Shown here: positions 44,765 to 57,251 of the stretch, in pieces | How the letters are laid out: each line of letters begins with the position of its first letter | How positions within the stretch are numbered: the first letter of the stretch is position 1 | Source: Symbiodinium natans | Taxonomy: Eukaryota; Sar; Dinophyceae; Suessiales; Symbiodiniaceae | Direction of reading: 5' to 3' | Length of the DNA stretch: 64,000 nt | NCBI GenBank assembly: GCA_905221605.1 | Contig: CAJNDS010002504.1 | Location: 62,001 to 126,000, forward strand | The notes under the pieces: generated by a model | What the model was told of the DNA's origin: nothing | The model's input: the letters and a program-made list of their open reading frames with translations, nothing else | Database searches by the model: none | Translations under genes and position numbers: made by a program

Positions 44765-45901
44765 CTACCACTCAACTGGAAGAGATAGGGGTTACTTCTC
44801 TCATGGCTCGGATAAGTCCAAGCAAGACTCCGTGTGAAGTCTCCGGCTAAACTGGAGACTGTGGACGCACTGCCTACGTTCTGTGGGTGAAGTCTCGGCA
44901 CGGCAGACCAAGTTTTTGCAAGCTGCGAGAATCTGGCAGGAAGGTCGCAGCACTTGGAAGAACCCTTTCAGTTGCTTCCTCCTTGGAGAACAACCAACAA
45001 CCGATGGGCCTTCATAATCTGCAGTTCTTGCCTGCTACTCAAAGACTTATACTCGTCGACAAATCCCAGGCCCATCTTCGCGTTGTCGAATTTTAGGAAA
45101 GCGCAGCACGTAATGCCCCAATCTTCAAGAAGCTTGCGTTAAAAAAAAGGAAGCTCGGCGCGAACATGCCTTCATAAAACCCCGATGCGTTGGCACGCCA
45201 TCCCAATTACGCCTGCAAAGAAGACTTGTGAGGGTTTTGGTTGCTGTGAGGGTGCCTAAGGGCGCATCATTCCTGCCAGACAGCGGCCTCAGCAATGCTG
45301 GAACCGGCTCTAAACCAGAAGCTTCACTTCCCGACAACCCCAACTATCATATAACAATAATAATAAGAAGAAGAATACATACAATATTAAAGAAATATAT
45401 GCTAATTATGCTTGAAGTCTTGTTCCCTGGCATGCTCCCGCCTCATCCCGTTCAGAATGGAACTGAGGGCAACAAATAGTCTGTCCGTCCATCTGGTCCA
45501 ATGGTTTCAATCGGAATCGGGCATGTCCGTAATCCAGGGAAAGGGGCCCCATCCCTACAACATTGGTGTTTGTCGCCGCATGGCCCCCAGATTCTTAAGG
45601 CGAATGCCAATTTCAGGCACTTCACCCCTATGCGTGTTGGAAATGACCTGCGAGGAGACAGCTTCGCACGTTGCAAAAAACACAGGCCGACCGATTCAGT
45701 GCTCGACTAAACGCTTTCATGTAGCCCAAATAACCATAGCTCTTTAATGTAACAGCCCAAAATGGCCATAGCTGTACGTGCTCAGCCAATGTGCAAGAGC
45801 CACCGCCCACTCTGAAGCATTCCATGATTTGTGGCCGGCCGCAGGTGCAACAGCTCAGCCCTCCCCCCGCAAGATCGAGAACGAGTGGTTACAGGAAACA
45901 C

Positions 45902-46272
45902 CAGGAAGTGTTAGACTGCTCCAGCCTTGTGAGGACACTTGAGTCTTGTGGGACATCAGGGAAGCCACTGAGCTCCTGAAGGTTGATGTTCGCCTTTTGC
46001 AGCTCAGGCTCTCTTCCGTTTTGGTGTTCGGTCTCAAGTGTCTACACTTGCTGGCATGACTCCTTGGCTTCCGTCTGTGCCAGCTGCCAGGTGATATGGA
46101 ATTTAGGTGGTGTTTTTCTTTCAGGGTGCTGTGGACGGAACAGGGCAAGAAGTTCGTTGCGCACCAGAGCTTCTTGCCCTGAGCAAGAGGGAACGCTGTC
46201 CCAGCATTTCCTTCTCAGACACGGAAATGCCTCCGGGCATTCGGTAAGGGCTTCAGCCAGCAAGCTCACCTC
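45902..46272 (-). pseudogene. Coiled-coil coding frame interrupted by one TAG
   Basis: From the acceptor ATGCTAG the frame reads LLAEALTECPEAFPCLRRKC, later WQLAQTEAKESCQQV, then TAG (46042-46044), and continues in the same frame with LETEHQNGREPELQKANINL then QELSGFPDVPQDSSVLTRLE. Both sides of the stop have one charged, heptad-like character, so they look like one protein. A 10-nt intron (GCAAGTGTAG) would remove it but is impossibly short. Pseudogene, read-through or base error cannot be told apart. Confidence 0.45.
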
Positions 46273-47289
46273 CTAGCATTGCGACAAGTATACATCTCAC
46301 TTCCAGCCATTCAGGTCAAATGACCCCCCACAGTAGCTATCATCATTGCGACCTCCGCATGAATGTTGGCCCTGAAACCTGAAAACGATCACCTTCGATC
46401 CCTTCTCCAAAGACTTCATTCCCGATGCCCCGAGCGTCCGGGCCCAGCACACAAGAACCAGGGTACTGAGTGGTGGGATCTTTATGTTTGCATGTGTTGC
46501 CTGCCTCAACAACCACAATGTGACAAGCGCAATTCTGCTCGAGCCCAAGCGAGACCCAGCCGAAGCCCGCCAGTTCGTGCGAAACTGGAAGGACACAAGC
46601 CCTCACATGAATCCAACGACCCGCTCCTTTGCAAAATAGTTGCCACAAACAACAACCAGCACCCAACCAATGGATCCATATCGGGTCTTGCACGACGCAA
46701 AGAGGATTGTTCATTGCGCTCGTGTTGGCAACCTGCTCGTTTGGGGACATATGGTGGCAAAGAACTACAATGTCCCTAACACCCGTCCCTACCACTCTCT
46801 TGGTACATGCCGGATGTGGCACATATTATTTAGACAATAGAGTCAAAACTTTGCTTTGCGCGAGACATAGGGGAGGTTCCTACTTATCAGAAAACTGCCA
46901 GACGATTTGTAGCTAGCTTGGGCCAGTGAGTGGTGCCGGAATTCTGACGCCGCATGGCTACCACAGCCTCTGCTCGTTCTATGTCTATGTGGCACTCTAC
47001 CACTACCGCTGCTTTTGATTCAAATCGGGACAACTGCACGCTAGTCACGATCCACCATGGCCTATCTAGCAAAATGTGGCCTTGATTCCAGGCGACATAA
47101 GGGCGGCTTTAAGGAGCTACTCCAGGCAAACCTACTCTAACTCACGGTCATGTCAGGCAAGGCTGCTTCAGTTGCAAGGCTGTGATTCGAGCGTTGCCAA
47201 CCCAGACTGCGTAGCTGGATGGGAGGCCGACTGACGTTGCATGCTAAGAATGCAAAGCACCTGGAGTCACAAGCGAATGCTCTTGCTGT

Positions 47290-47387
47290 TCAGGCTTCGT
47301 GGAGGTCCCATGAGTACAGCTGAACACTTTGCAGATCTTTGCAGGAGGGGATCTCGACATTGAACACACTGCGGCACCATTCCTCTT
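47290..47387 (-). CDS. LRR exon
   Basis: After TGTCATGAG it reads EEWCRSVFNVEIPSCKDLQS then VQLYSWDLHEA and TGA. DLQSVQLYSWDL is an LRR strand. Other open frames overlap; this one has the best G/C third positions. Confidence 0.45.
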
Positions 47388-47809
47388 CTCATGACACTGC
47401 ATCGCGAGCATGTCGCCTGATTCTTTGAAACAGAATTATTGAGCAGACCTTTCGCCTTGCCGTCGGCACACTGTCCCCATTTGAGAGACAGGTGTGCCTT
47501 GGGGCATGGCGAAACGGATGTCAAAAGGGCTCACTATACTCCGAACTTGATCTGATTGGTGTGGGCACGCGGCACGTGCTTCATTCGATTGACATTGCTT
47601 TTAAGCTTGCATACATGCACTCCGATCCGTCCTAATGCATACCCCCTTGCTCAAAGATCAAAGCTAACCCTACAAGCACACATTGCTCTCGATATACACA
47701 CCAGCGGACATGTAATTGTCACATGTCTTCTCATGATGACCGCGTCAGAGAAGGCCCGGAATGCCGAAAGACTTCTCTACACGAGGGGTTGCAGGGGCCT
47801 CAATGAAGC

Positions 47810-47975
47810 CTCAAATTGCAAGTTTGAAAAAGGCTTTGGAGCACTCTGCCATGGAATGCTATGGTGCCACGGAGAGTGTTGGTATCAGGAACTCGCGATG
47901 CAGGGCCAGGATGTTCCAGTTTGGCATCTCTGGCTCCCTTGCACGAGTCATCCGCAGTACAGCGTGCAGAGATCA
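47810..47975 (-). CDS. LRR-like exon
   Basis: It reads KLEHPGPASRVPDTNTLRGT then IAFHGRVLQSLFQTCNLRL, ending at AG|GCTTCA. A helix is followed by the LRR-like strand CNLRLH. Confidence 0.45.
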
Positions 47976-48196
47976 CTCAGCTGTACCTGTCGAAGTCCGC
48001 CTCCAAAGACACCATTGCCTCCAGCTTCCATATGTGTCTTCAAGGTTGTGGGGACACATGGGAATTTTGCTTGCTAGATAAGCATCGCAGGCTGCCCTGA
48101 ACCCTGCAACTCCAGCAGCGCCGACGCTCACACCCAGGCTTAGGAGAAGAAATGCCCCCCTGGCTTGCAAATTGGACTTGGACGTCGGCTTAGGAC

Positions 48197-48270
48197 CTTT
48201 GAGATTCAGGGAGTCACCAACTGGTAAGTCACCAAGTTGGAGGTGCCGCAGAAGAGTCAGCAACAGCCAC
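48197..48270 (-). CDS. LRR exon
   Basis: After TCTACATAG it reads WLLLTLLRHLQLGDLPVGDS then LNLK and ends G|GTCCTA in phase 1. LRHLQLGDL is a clear LRR strand, and the splice position matches that of the 7-25 kb array. Confidence 0.55.
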
Positions 48271-48810
48271 CTATGTAGACGAAGAAACATCGAATTCGTG
48301 CCGGATTGGACATCTATGATTTGCAGCGCACCCGTGCCGGTTCCCTCTCCAAGACGTACCCCCCCCCCCCCCAGACGCCGGATCTTTGCACCTTTCCTTT
48401 CTGCGCAACCCTCCCTGACCAGCAAGGTTATTGTCAAAGTCCTTCTGGAACCTTCTGGAATCCAAGCACCGTGAGCGTAGACTGTGTCAACCAATGCTCT
48501 GGTCGTTCGATGTCGATGTCATGATGAACCACAGCATTGGCGGCGACCATTACGTTTCAAAGAAGCCGCACGAACTGAACGGTCACAAAGCACAAACAGG
48601 AAAAGCATGTTTCCGCCAAGTCTCAAAATCAAAAAAGCATTTGTTTGCAAATTCCACACAGCTAGAAGCCTTGCCCCATCAAGTTACAAAAGAGTTGCTG
48701 ACTCTCACAAAACCCTGTTTTCCATCAGTCGATTGAACGTTTGTTGATTCCTTGCTGGTCGCGGTACGCAAGGGCAGATTCACTGACCACATCGAACAAT
48801 CAGGGCACCG

Positions 48811-48857
48811 AACCCTAAACCCTTTGCAACCCCCTAAACCCTAAACCCTAAACCCCG
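48811..48857. repeat. Interstitial telomere-like tract (CCCTAAA)
   Basis: Includes four CCCTAAA or near units (AACCCTAAACCC, then CCCTAAACCCTAAACCCTAAA). Confidence 0.9.
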
Positions 48858-49316
48858 AATCGGGCCATGACAGCTGCTCTGCCCTTGGCTTGGCTTTGTC
48901 ACTGAATGCAGTCATGTTGCCGACAGCTGTGGCGTGACCTGCTGCAGCTGCATCGTCAGCCTTGAGAGGGTCCATTGTAGCGTTCAAGACCAGGGACGCT
49001 GTGTTAAGACAGACATGCAGCACCTCAACTACCAAGTGGGCACCTTTCCTGCGTTTGGGACCATGGAGGAACAGTTGAGAAAAGGAATACACTAAAACTG
49101 GATTTGTGGGACGTAATCAGTGTACCAGCCTCAACGGGAAAAAGAGGTTGGGCCTCAAGGTGTCACAGGCACGAAGAAAAGAGTATCAATGTGGGTGGGA
49201 TTTATACTGGAATTAAGGTTGCGAATAAGATCTCGAAAGCTGAAGTGCGGTCCGGTCGGCGCACCCAAGGAAGGCTGCGGTTCGAACTTCAAAGTCTTGC
49301 ACAACCTGAGCTTTTA

Positions 49317-49357
49317 CTTAGGGTTTAGGGTGTAGGGTTTAGGGTTTCGGGTTTAGG
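49317..49357. repeat. Interstitial telomere-like tract (TTTAGGG)
   Basis: Five TTTAGGG-like units in the opposite orientation to the tract 460 bp to the left. Confidence 0.9.
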
Positions 49358-52240
49358 TGTACTTCCGGTCCCTATGCGCCGAGCCCCCATCGGACATATC
49401 CACAGCCCATTTCAAGCTCATTGGGTTTTGATGTGTCATGAAGGCATAAAGGCTAAAGGTTGAAAATCGGACAAGCCCAGCGAAGCTCCCTCGAAACCTC
49501 CACGAGCCCTGCAAGCGTGTGTGCGTGTGTGGCCCTGCGGGGCCTATGTACCGGCCAAAAAGTCTATGGAGACTCGTAACCTCTTTGGTGGTCGTGAAAA
49601 TGCAGCGTAAGGTGAACAGTCTATGATTCCCCTGCTCAAGTGCCATTTGCACGTGTTCATGCTGACCAAAAAGAATCAAAAAGATGCTGTCTCAGTGCGG
49701 GCGACGCCTTCCGCCATCGGGATGACACCAACTGCTTAATCGCCATCAACTCAATCTCCTGGGCAAGATCACCAGATTGCGTGCATGCCGCTGATCAGGA
49801 CGCAGAAATGTGACAGGACGCTGTAAGCGTTGTCTAAGCTACGAACCGGCCTGCCGCAATGGAAGCATAACAACGAGAAAAGAGAATGTGGGCTATCTTG
49901 AGGCAGGAAGGGACTCCATCAATGTGATACTTTCTTTTGTTCAAGTTCTTATCTGACGTCTTTGTGGGGGAGACAGCAATCTGGTACTGCACGATGCAGA
50001 CGTATCCACCGTCGAGAAGCTGAATCACCAATGGAGAGCACATTCCACCTGCAGCCGAGAAGATTGCGCGGAGGTGGGGAGCTCCCCTGCAAGCCCTCTT
50101 GAAATTGTAGGTGCCGGGCCATCGTTCACCAAGCTGCAGTTACAAAGGCCACGAAAACTGTTCAGAGAACTGCAGATGTGCATTTACACTCATTGAGACC
50201 TGCGTTTTCAAGTTAAAAGACAGGGTCGGAAGATCTTGAACAAATAAGCAAGGTATGACCGCAAGGGTCAGATGTCAGAAGAGTATCAAAAAAAGGCATT
50301 TTTTACGAGCCCTCTCGAAAAAAAGTGGCATCTATGGGGCTGCTGGGCTTCTTGCAGCTTTCCATGCTGACGTGGCACCTCTTCAGGCATGTCATGTTCC
50401 TGATGTAGGAACAAGAGAGCAGAACTGCTTGCAGCTCTATGATCTCAGGTCGACGAGCAAACAGCTTACCAGCGAAACTACTACAACCCATGAAGACCCA
50501 AAGCTGCGGGGCGAAAAATCCGGGGGCAGAGCAGTGTCCCTAAGCCCCAACGGAGATGCACTGGATGCCCCCAGCGATGCCCCAAGCCTGGCTGACCAGA
50601 GGCTGTAACCAGAGTAGAAGCTGGCCAAACACCGCCTCATCGCCTCGCGAGAATCAGCGATGGGCGTTGAACAAATGCATAATAAGCACCATCAAGGTCA
50701 GCATTTTCTCACCCAAACTGTCCTTGAAGCCCGGACCCCGGCTTGTCCTCTTCAAGCGAGACTAGCTGACTAGCTCTCCACAGCTCTTTCCAAGCCATCC
50801 CAGAAACTGCTCACCACCTTTCCCTGCAATCTACGGAGGCAAGAACTTGCTTCCGAACCACTTGTAGGCCCGCGGGCATCTCTACGAAAGTTTACTTGTG
50901 GAGTCAAGGAACTCAACGCCACAGGTTTGGCTTAGCTTTGCTGCAGGTTGAGTCAGAAAAGCTCAATGTAAACCTGTCTGCTGAGCAACTCTAACGCGAT
51001 GTGTCCTAACCTGTCCGATTCAGCATAAGAACCGTACGAAATCCACGTGATCGAAATACACCGAATGCGGAAGAAAGTGCTGCCTGTATCGATGTGGGGC
51101 AAAAACGAACACAGCACGAGGCATGACCATGACGCATCACGAGACAGCACGCACCGAGGTGCCAACGTGCAACAATTTGACAGCAACAGCACCTCGAGGA
51201 GGACCCCTTTTGCTGAACCCGCGCCTCTCGGCTTAAACCCTTCAAATCTCCTCAAGCCCAACAGGCGGAGCTACTCGCACGGCCTGGAAGCATCCTAAGC
51301 TTTAAAACCACTGGGCCACTGGGCCTCCTTCTTCGCAGCCACCTCCTCGGGAGGCCGTGGAAAGAAAATGTGATTTGCCAGAGGGTTGCTGCTTGCGCGG
51401 TTGGCTATGAACAGACCAGCGCTTGACCTTGCTAGGAAACCTACAACCGTGCCTGTCTAAGTCTGAGTGTGGCAAACAAAAGCTACGTAGCGATGCTGTT
51501 TCAAGCCTTAGGAACCGGTCGTAGCTCGTTGTCTATGCCGAAAATGAAGTGCAACTGAACTTGTCGATGTGGCCCGGGCCAACGAATCCCCAGACTAACC
51601 ACAAACAATACCAAGCCAAAGCTGAAGATCTCGCAACAGTTGTAATTAATTGTGGCGGCACATGAAAATGCCATGAACTTAAGGCTGGCAAGGGTGAGGC
51701 AAGTTCTACGTCGTTCCTTATCCCAGCGGGTGGGTTTAGAATGCTGTTAAGAGTCGGCATTGTTGTTGCAGTTCTCCCCGCAGTTCGCAGGGCGCTTGGC
51801 GAAATACACGTTGATGCCTGCGTCTGCTACCGGATTCACAAAGAATGTGTCTGCCGCAGTTCAGCGCAACAAGTCGGCAGCACTACACGGCAAACAAGAG
51901 GCAAAACACCCCCTCTCACTAGCAACTAGGCAGAATAAGCCCACCCACCGTAACAGCTGCAACCAATTCGCAATGGCTACGCAGTGAAATTCTGAAGTGC
52001 TTGACGAGCTTCCAAAGCACCAGGTCTTTGGTCGTCAAGGCTTCTGATGGGCACCCCTTCTGACTCGTTCGTCGCCCGATCCAACTCAACCCCCGAAACC
52101 CTAACAACTTCCCCACACTTGCTTCGCGGCCTAGCTCCTGAAACAGCTCAGTGATGTGAGCTCCTTCCTGGGTTAAGTTCAGGGGTCAAGGTTCGTTTGA
52201 CGGTGGACGGCGGATAGCACTTATTTCTGACAGTGCTAAT
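49358..52240. other. Gene-poor stretch
   Basis: Frames at 50255-50608 (+) and 51000-51300 are of chance length and lack splice support. Nothing is supported. Confidence 0.35.
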
Positions 52241-52245
52241 GGTGG

Positions 52246-52485
52246 ATGAGTCGTGGTCCCTTGTTTATGGCACTGGTGGCGTCTTCTTGGGCGGTTACAG
52301 TCTCAGTTTTCGACGCTGACCCAACATCCCCAAACTGCCCTGTCGATGTAAAAGAAGCTGCCTGGCCATTAGAGCCTCCAGCGAGGACTAACACCCATAA
52401 CCGGCCCAGCATCCAAGAAGGTATCCGCGCTTCGCTGGAAAAACTCCTGGCGGAGATCAGGGCCAAGCAGAGCCTAAGGGCCTAA
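52246..52485 (+). CDS. Candidate small ORF (unknown)
   Basis: ATG to TAA, 79 residues: hydrophobic start LFMALVASSWAVTVSVFDAD, proline-rich middle, and a helical end IQEGIRASLEKLLAEIRAKQ. The minus strand is also open here, so the strand is uncertain. Confidence 0.3.
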   Translation: MSRGPLFMALVASSWAVTVSVFDADPTSPNCPVDVKEAAWPLEPPARTNTHNRPSIQEGIRASLEKLLAEIRAKQSLRA

Positions 52486-53099
52486 GGATTGCACGGCTCA
52501 GGGCCGCATACCCGCTTCCTTTTCCAACCGCAAAGCTTGAGAATGCGCCTACGTGACTCACATCGACGAATTGCCGAAGTCCAGGCAACTCACTAGCCTC
52601 CGACGCCAGGGTCACCACAGCAACGTGCGCGACTGCCCTCGCAGCTGAATGCGTTGGGTTTGCTAGTGGAAATATTTTCCGGGTTTGCCAGTGGAATTGA
52701 TGTTCGTGAGGGGCTTCGCACGTGCTCTGTAGTCATTTGTGGTTGTTTCTTGGGCTAGAAGGTAGCTGATTGGCGGGTGGGGATTTCAACTCTGGGAGTT
52801 GCCAGGGCGCTTGTGAGTTGACTTTGGTATTAGCTTTCGCCTCCAGCCACAACAATGACGAGTGCTCGGATGCGGCCGATTGAAGGACTCCCTTGAGCTC
52901 CCTCCAAGACAAGCACTACATATCTTAAACGGGCCATGTCAGTACAGCCATCTCCCCACACATGCAAAGGAGAACCTGAATGGCTGAATGCTGCGCAAAG
53001 AACGCAACCTGAATCAGCTCAAGACGGCTCTAAAAGGCACTGCGTGCCTGGCAGCGCGCAGGAAGTTTACCACAGCCGCAGCGTGCCTTCAGAGAGCTG

Positions 53100-53507
53100 T
53101 CACAGGCTTCCGGGGTAGTACGGTATCTGCGCAGATAGTCTGGCCTCATAACACTCTTTAAGCACCTGCATGAGGCACCCCAGGACTTTCAACACTTCCA
53201 GACCGAGCTGGAAAGTGGATCGAAGAATAGAAGGGGTGGTGAGGTTGCCATATGAATGCCCGATGGGATCTGCACACCTCCGTGCTGGCAACCTAGGACA
53301 ACCTAGGGAATACACTCATGTTGGCTTGACTCAATGCTGCTTTCGACGGACGCGCCGCCGAGGGGTGCATATGTGCGGGGCTTGTAAATGCAGAAGGGCC
53401 CTAGCAGCCTGCATGTGAAGTGCAGGAACTTGTTGTACAAAGTGACATAGCTGCAGTTTGGGCACAAAATGCTGGGTTTCACGCAAGCCTCTCAAGTTGT
53501 CAAACTT
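53100..53507 (-). CDS. Two-exon gene, 3' part (helical)
   Basis: Exon 53507-53409 follows GGTTTCAG and reads FDNLRGLRETQHFVPKLQLC then HFVQQVPALHMQ, 33 codons, ending CAG|GCTGCT (GC donor). Exon 53207-53100 follows ACTTTCCAG and reads LGLEVLKVLGCLMQVLKECY then EARLSAQIPYYPGSL to TGA. Both borders are phase 0 with strong splice sites; a GT donor (CATGCAG|GTGCTT) inside exon two is an alternative. No family recognised. Confidence 0.6.
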
Positions 53508-54800
53508 CTGAAACCAATCAAATCCAACTCTGCTCCTATAACCTATATATATATATGCAAACATACACTCATACATATGGCCTTTAAGGAGAAGCAAAGG
53601 AAACATGAAAAGCCAACTGTAGGTTGAAAGCAAACCGTGCAAAACTCATAAATGAATAAAGCCTGTGTTTCAAAGAGCCCGAGAAATGTTGAAAGCTTCA
53701 CCAGGATTGTACCGTTTTGAAGTTTAAGAAACAGTTTAGTTACTTTACGCAGCTTTTCATTGAACCCTTAAGCTCTCCGTCTCCGAAACACGTAGCTTTA
53801 TCAGTACTAAAACATTGCCGACAAATTGAGTTGTACAAACAAAGAAGGCACGCTTAGTTGGATTCGAGCTATCTTGATAAGTTTACAAATTCCATCTTGA
53901 GGTTCAAAGCTATATCTAAACGTTACGCAACCGAATCCATTTAATCATTGTCTTACGTACCTATGTGGACCCCATCGTTTTTTCCATATGTTGTCTTGGG
54001 TTTCCGAAACACTGAGTTTTCCGTGCGCTTGAAACATTTCATGCCGAACCAAAATCTGAGATCTATTTCGTTTCGACAATCCCAGTCTCCATGCAGAGTC
54101 ACTGAGCTACTTGAATCACTTTGATCTAAATGCACTAGATGCATTCTTGATATTGCTAGATGAATGTGAAAGGCAAAATGTCGAAAACACGTGAATACTC
54201 ATAAAACTTCTTCTCCATGGTACGAGCTCCAGGAAATTTCTGGGAGGGGCTTCCGGAATTTTCTGGGGACGGGCACGCCAGGGATTCTGTGAAGGTTGGG
54301 TTTGACGTGTGCTACTGTGATTCGTGGAGTGGGAATTTCAGGGGTTCTGAGTGTTGGCACTCCATGGGCCGAGACCACGGCGAGAATTGCAAAGAGACCG
54401 CAGTGAAAACGACAGTTAAGTTGGAAAATCAAACGCCCCCAAAAGATCCCAAAGGAGAACGTGAAAAACAAAAACGCCGTTGTTTAAAATATTTTCTGAT
54501 TTACATTTGCATAACAAGAGAGATCAGCAGATGAACAGAAACCAACCCGCGACAGACTCTTGACCCCTGTCTGCTTTTCGTTGTTGTATTCCAAGCTTAT
54601 TTGAATTATCAATACGATGAGAAGAGTAAGGGTGCATCGTCTATACGGTGCCGCAGCAAGCCGCGGTCAGTTTCCGAATGCGAGCTGGGCCACTCCTCCA
54701 GCTGCGGGGTGTGCTCCCTCAGTCTCCCATGGCGGGGTTTCGGTGTGAGGGCGATGTTGGTTCAAAAGATCATGGGGCTTTGGGCTGAGCGATCGACACC
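53508..54800. other. AT-richer gene-free stretch
   Basis: Lower G+C than the rest, with a short TATATA tract near 53547. No coding support. Confidence 0.4.
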
Positions 54801-55253
54801 GGTCACTGCACCCAATGGCCGCTCCTACCCCAAAGCGGACATAACCCCGCTCTGCTTTTAGGGTTCCGCCAGATTATGAAGATCTTGAGGCTAGACACAC
54901 TCGCAGACCACTGCCGACAAGTGATGAATGGCTGTTTGTTCCCAAGTCTCCCAAGTCTTAAACAGAGTCCGGGTGTCTTCTCCATCTGTATCAGATCCGC
55001 CTCACTCTTGGCGGATTCGACGAGACTCCTTCGACTGGCAACAGTCCGGAGACAAGGGGCTTCTTTAGCCCTAGGCACAGAACTGCAAGAGACACGCCTG
55101 CAGACCAGACAACCCAACGAGGCACACATGCTACACTCTGCAGACGCATAGCAAACCCAAACCCAGGTAACGGCGAGCAGAGAAAGAATCCCCACTGAGT
55201 AAACTTCCCAACCGGAGTGTTTAGTTTCTTGGCGTGATTTCGAGTCTCATTGC

Positions 55254-57251
55254 CCACGAGGTCGGGCAAAGCGTGTCATCCCAATCCACGATGATGACTG
55301 CCTGCGCGAATGCAGGACCACTCGACAGGATATCACGTGAATCACGTGTCAGTGAAAGGAGCTCATGTAGCCATGGCAACATTTTGCGTGGATGTGAAAC
55401 AGTAACACCTTCCCAGAACAACCGTCTCGGTGAAGGCTTGACGGTGGACACCTATGGCTTGTGTTGGGATTGTGTGGAAGTTTCATGAAGCTCCTCAATC
55501 TCTTGCTCTACATGACCACCCTGGCATCAGTCACACGGGCTTGTCAAATCTAGCCCATGTGGCAAACCTTGTTTACATTCCCTTTGAAGACACTTGCGCC
55601 CGTGACACGCATGCAGCAATGAGCCTTGGTCGAGTCGGAGGTATTGCTGGGGCTGGGGTAATCCGACTTCGCAGTGATCGCACCTCGGTGACACTCCCTG
55701 AAGTCTCGGCTACGTTGGTGTCGCTCGAAGAAACTCGAGGAGTGAAAGCTGTCACATGTTGGTCCCTTGTCGCGGCTCCCAGTGGGTTAAAAACTTCGTT
55801 GTGCAGCTGTTCATCAAACCTTCGACAGGGAGGCTGATCGCAGCATGTCGGAAAATGCCAAGGCACTGTCTTCTGATATCATCCGTTGACGAAATAGCGT
55901 GTCATCTTCTGAGATGAAGCCTTTTTTCTGTGGGACGCCGCCTGCGTCGACATTGCTTCGCTCAGGCTGCTGGCTGGCTGGATAGCTTGAAAAGCGCATC
56001 AGTCAAAATTGCACAAACAGCTGCTGCAGGAAAGTCGAAAAACTTGACAGTTGGGGGGCGGGGGTTGGGCAGCAGCCCTCAAAAGAGCGGCTTATCTCCG
56101 CAAGGATGGGTGGTGGCCCAATACTACAATCCGGGGTTGGGGTCCGACCAGCAGGGAATGAGGGAATTAGGGCCCTACATAGACCCTTTAAGGGGGTCAG
56201 CATGACACTCTCCGGCGGCCTGAGCAGGAAGTGGATACGCTGTCGGCTCCGGTCGGGGTGCCCTGTGCTTCGGGTTTTTTTGTCCCACCCGTTTCGGGTG
56301 TAGGGTTCTTACTGTTGGTTAGTAGGCAATGGGGGGAGTGAGAGACCCTATATAATCCCTATTAAGGGTATATGTAGGGCCGTCATTCCTTCCTTCCCTG
56401 CTAACCAACAGGGAGAGTTGCCCACAGGTACGAATCCCTGCTTGTGACAACAGCCTGCAATGACAGGATTGTGACTCTCAAGGTCCTGGCCACTACTGGG
56501 CATTTCCCGAGTCTCGGCGATGCTGCTACAAGCTTGAAGCCCAAGCCCTAACAAACCAAAAATGTTCTAGTTTCTGGACCCAAGCCAAACTTGCCTCGTC
56601 GATCTGCAACGATGATGCGCTTCGCCAGCCTTCATCGCCGACCTCCACTCGACTGCCCTCCACAGTGAGCTGACCAAAACCAGGCCATGAAGACATGCAG
56701 AACGCACACTTCAACTTGAAACGGGCGTTGTACAGCACATTCCGAACTAGTTTAGGACTATTTGTGCCATTGTATGACCAAGCTCTGAGTTGTCAGAACC
56801 TGGCCCTATGGCTTCAGGGATTCGGGCCTGCCTGGCCTTGCAACCCTCGGCCACACAAACCTAGGCAACCAATCTACCAGAAGCCATCGGATCATACTTG
56901 CAAAAGAATGTTTCGGCTAACGCTTACCTCCAGCCCTGGGCTCGGGCTCACCCGCTCCGGTCCCACCGCAAGCAGAGCTTACAATACCGTGGTTCACCAC
57001 AGGTCGGAACACTTGGATTTCAACAGTGTATTGTTATTTCAGTGTGCCCTTCTCGGCTGTATCACATCCACCCCACATAGCAGCAAGTCCAAAGGGAAGT
57101 ACTTCCTACAAAGCACTCATAGCTGCGTGCTACTTTTGAGATCCACCAAGTTATCCCTGCTTGCCTCGCTGCACTTCGTGGACGGAGAAAATTCGGTGGC
57201 AAGGTCAACGTCTGTCAGCGGCAGACACTTGGACTCAGGTCGTCTGGTCGG
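55254..57251 (-). CDS. Multi-exon gene with HAD-type DWDDT motif
   Basis: Exons 57251-57165, 56669-56595, 55966-55820, about 55720-55590 and 55451-55254. All well-placed borders are phase 0; donors at 57165 and 56595 are GCAAGC/GCAAGT, at 55820 GTTTGA, at 55254 GCAATG. The N-terminal part is polar and probably disordered (EDDTLFRQRMISEDSALAFS). The last exon reads MLPWLHELLSLTRDSRDI and then QAVIIVDWDDTLCPTSW. hhhhDWDDT is the motif I signature of HAD phosphohydrolases, the first Asp being the nucleophile (known). Later HAD motifs must lie in exons below 55.25 kb, which I could not place. Function as a phosphatase is inferred. Confidence 0.7.
56141..56200. mobile_element. Family B foldback element, partial
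   Basis: CAGCAGGGAATGAGGGAATT and CCCTACATAGACCCTTTAAGG match one half of the copies at 32777 and 56312. Confidence 0.6.
56312..56411. mobile_element. Family B foldback element, copy 2
   Basis: Bounded by CTGTTGGTTAGTAGG and CCTGCTAACCAACAG with a semi-palindromic centre (ACCCTATATAATCCCTATTAAGGG). It lies in an intron of the HAD gene. No target duplication is evident. Confidence 0.8.
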
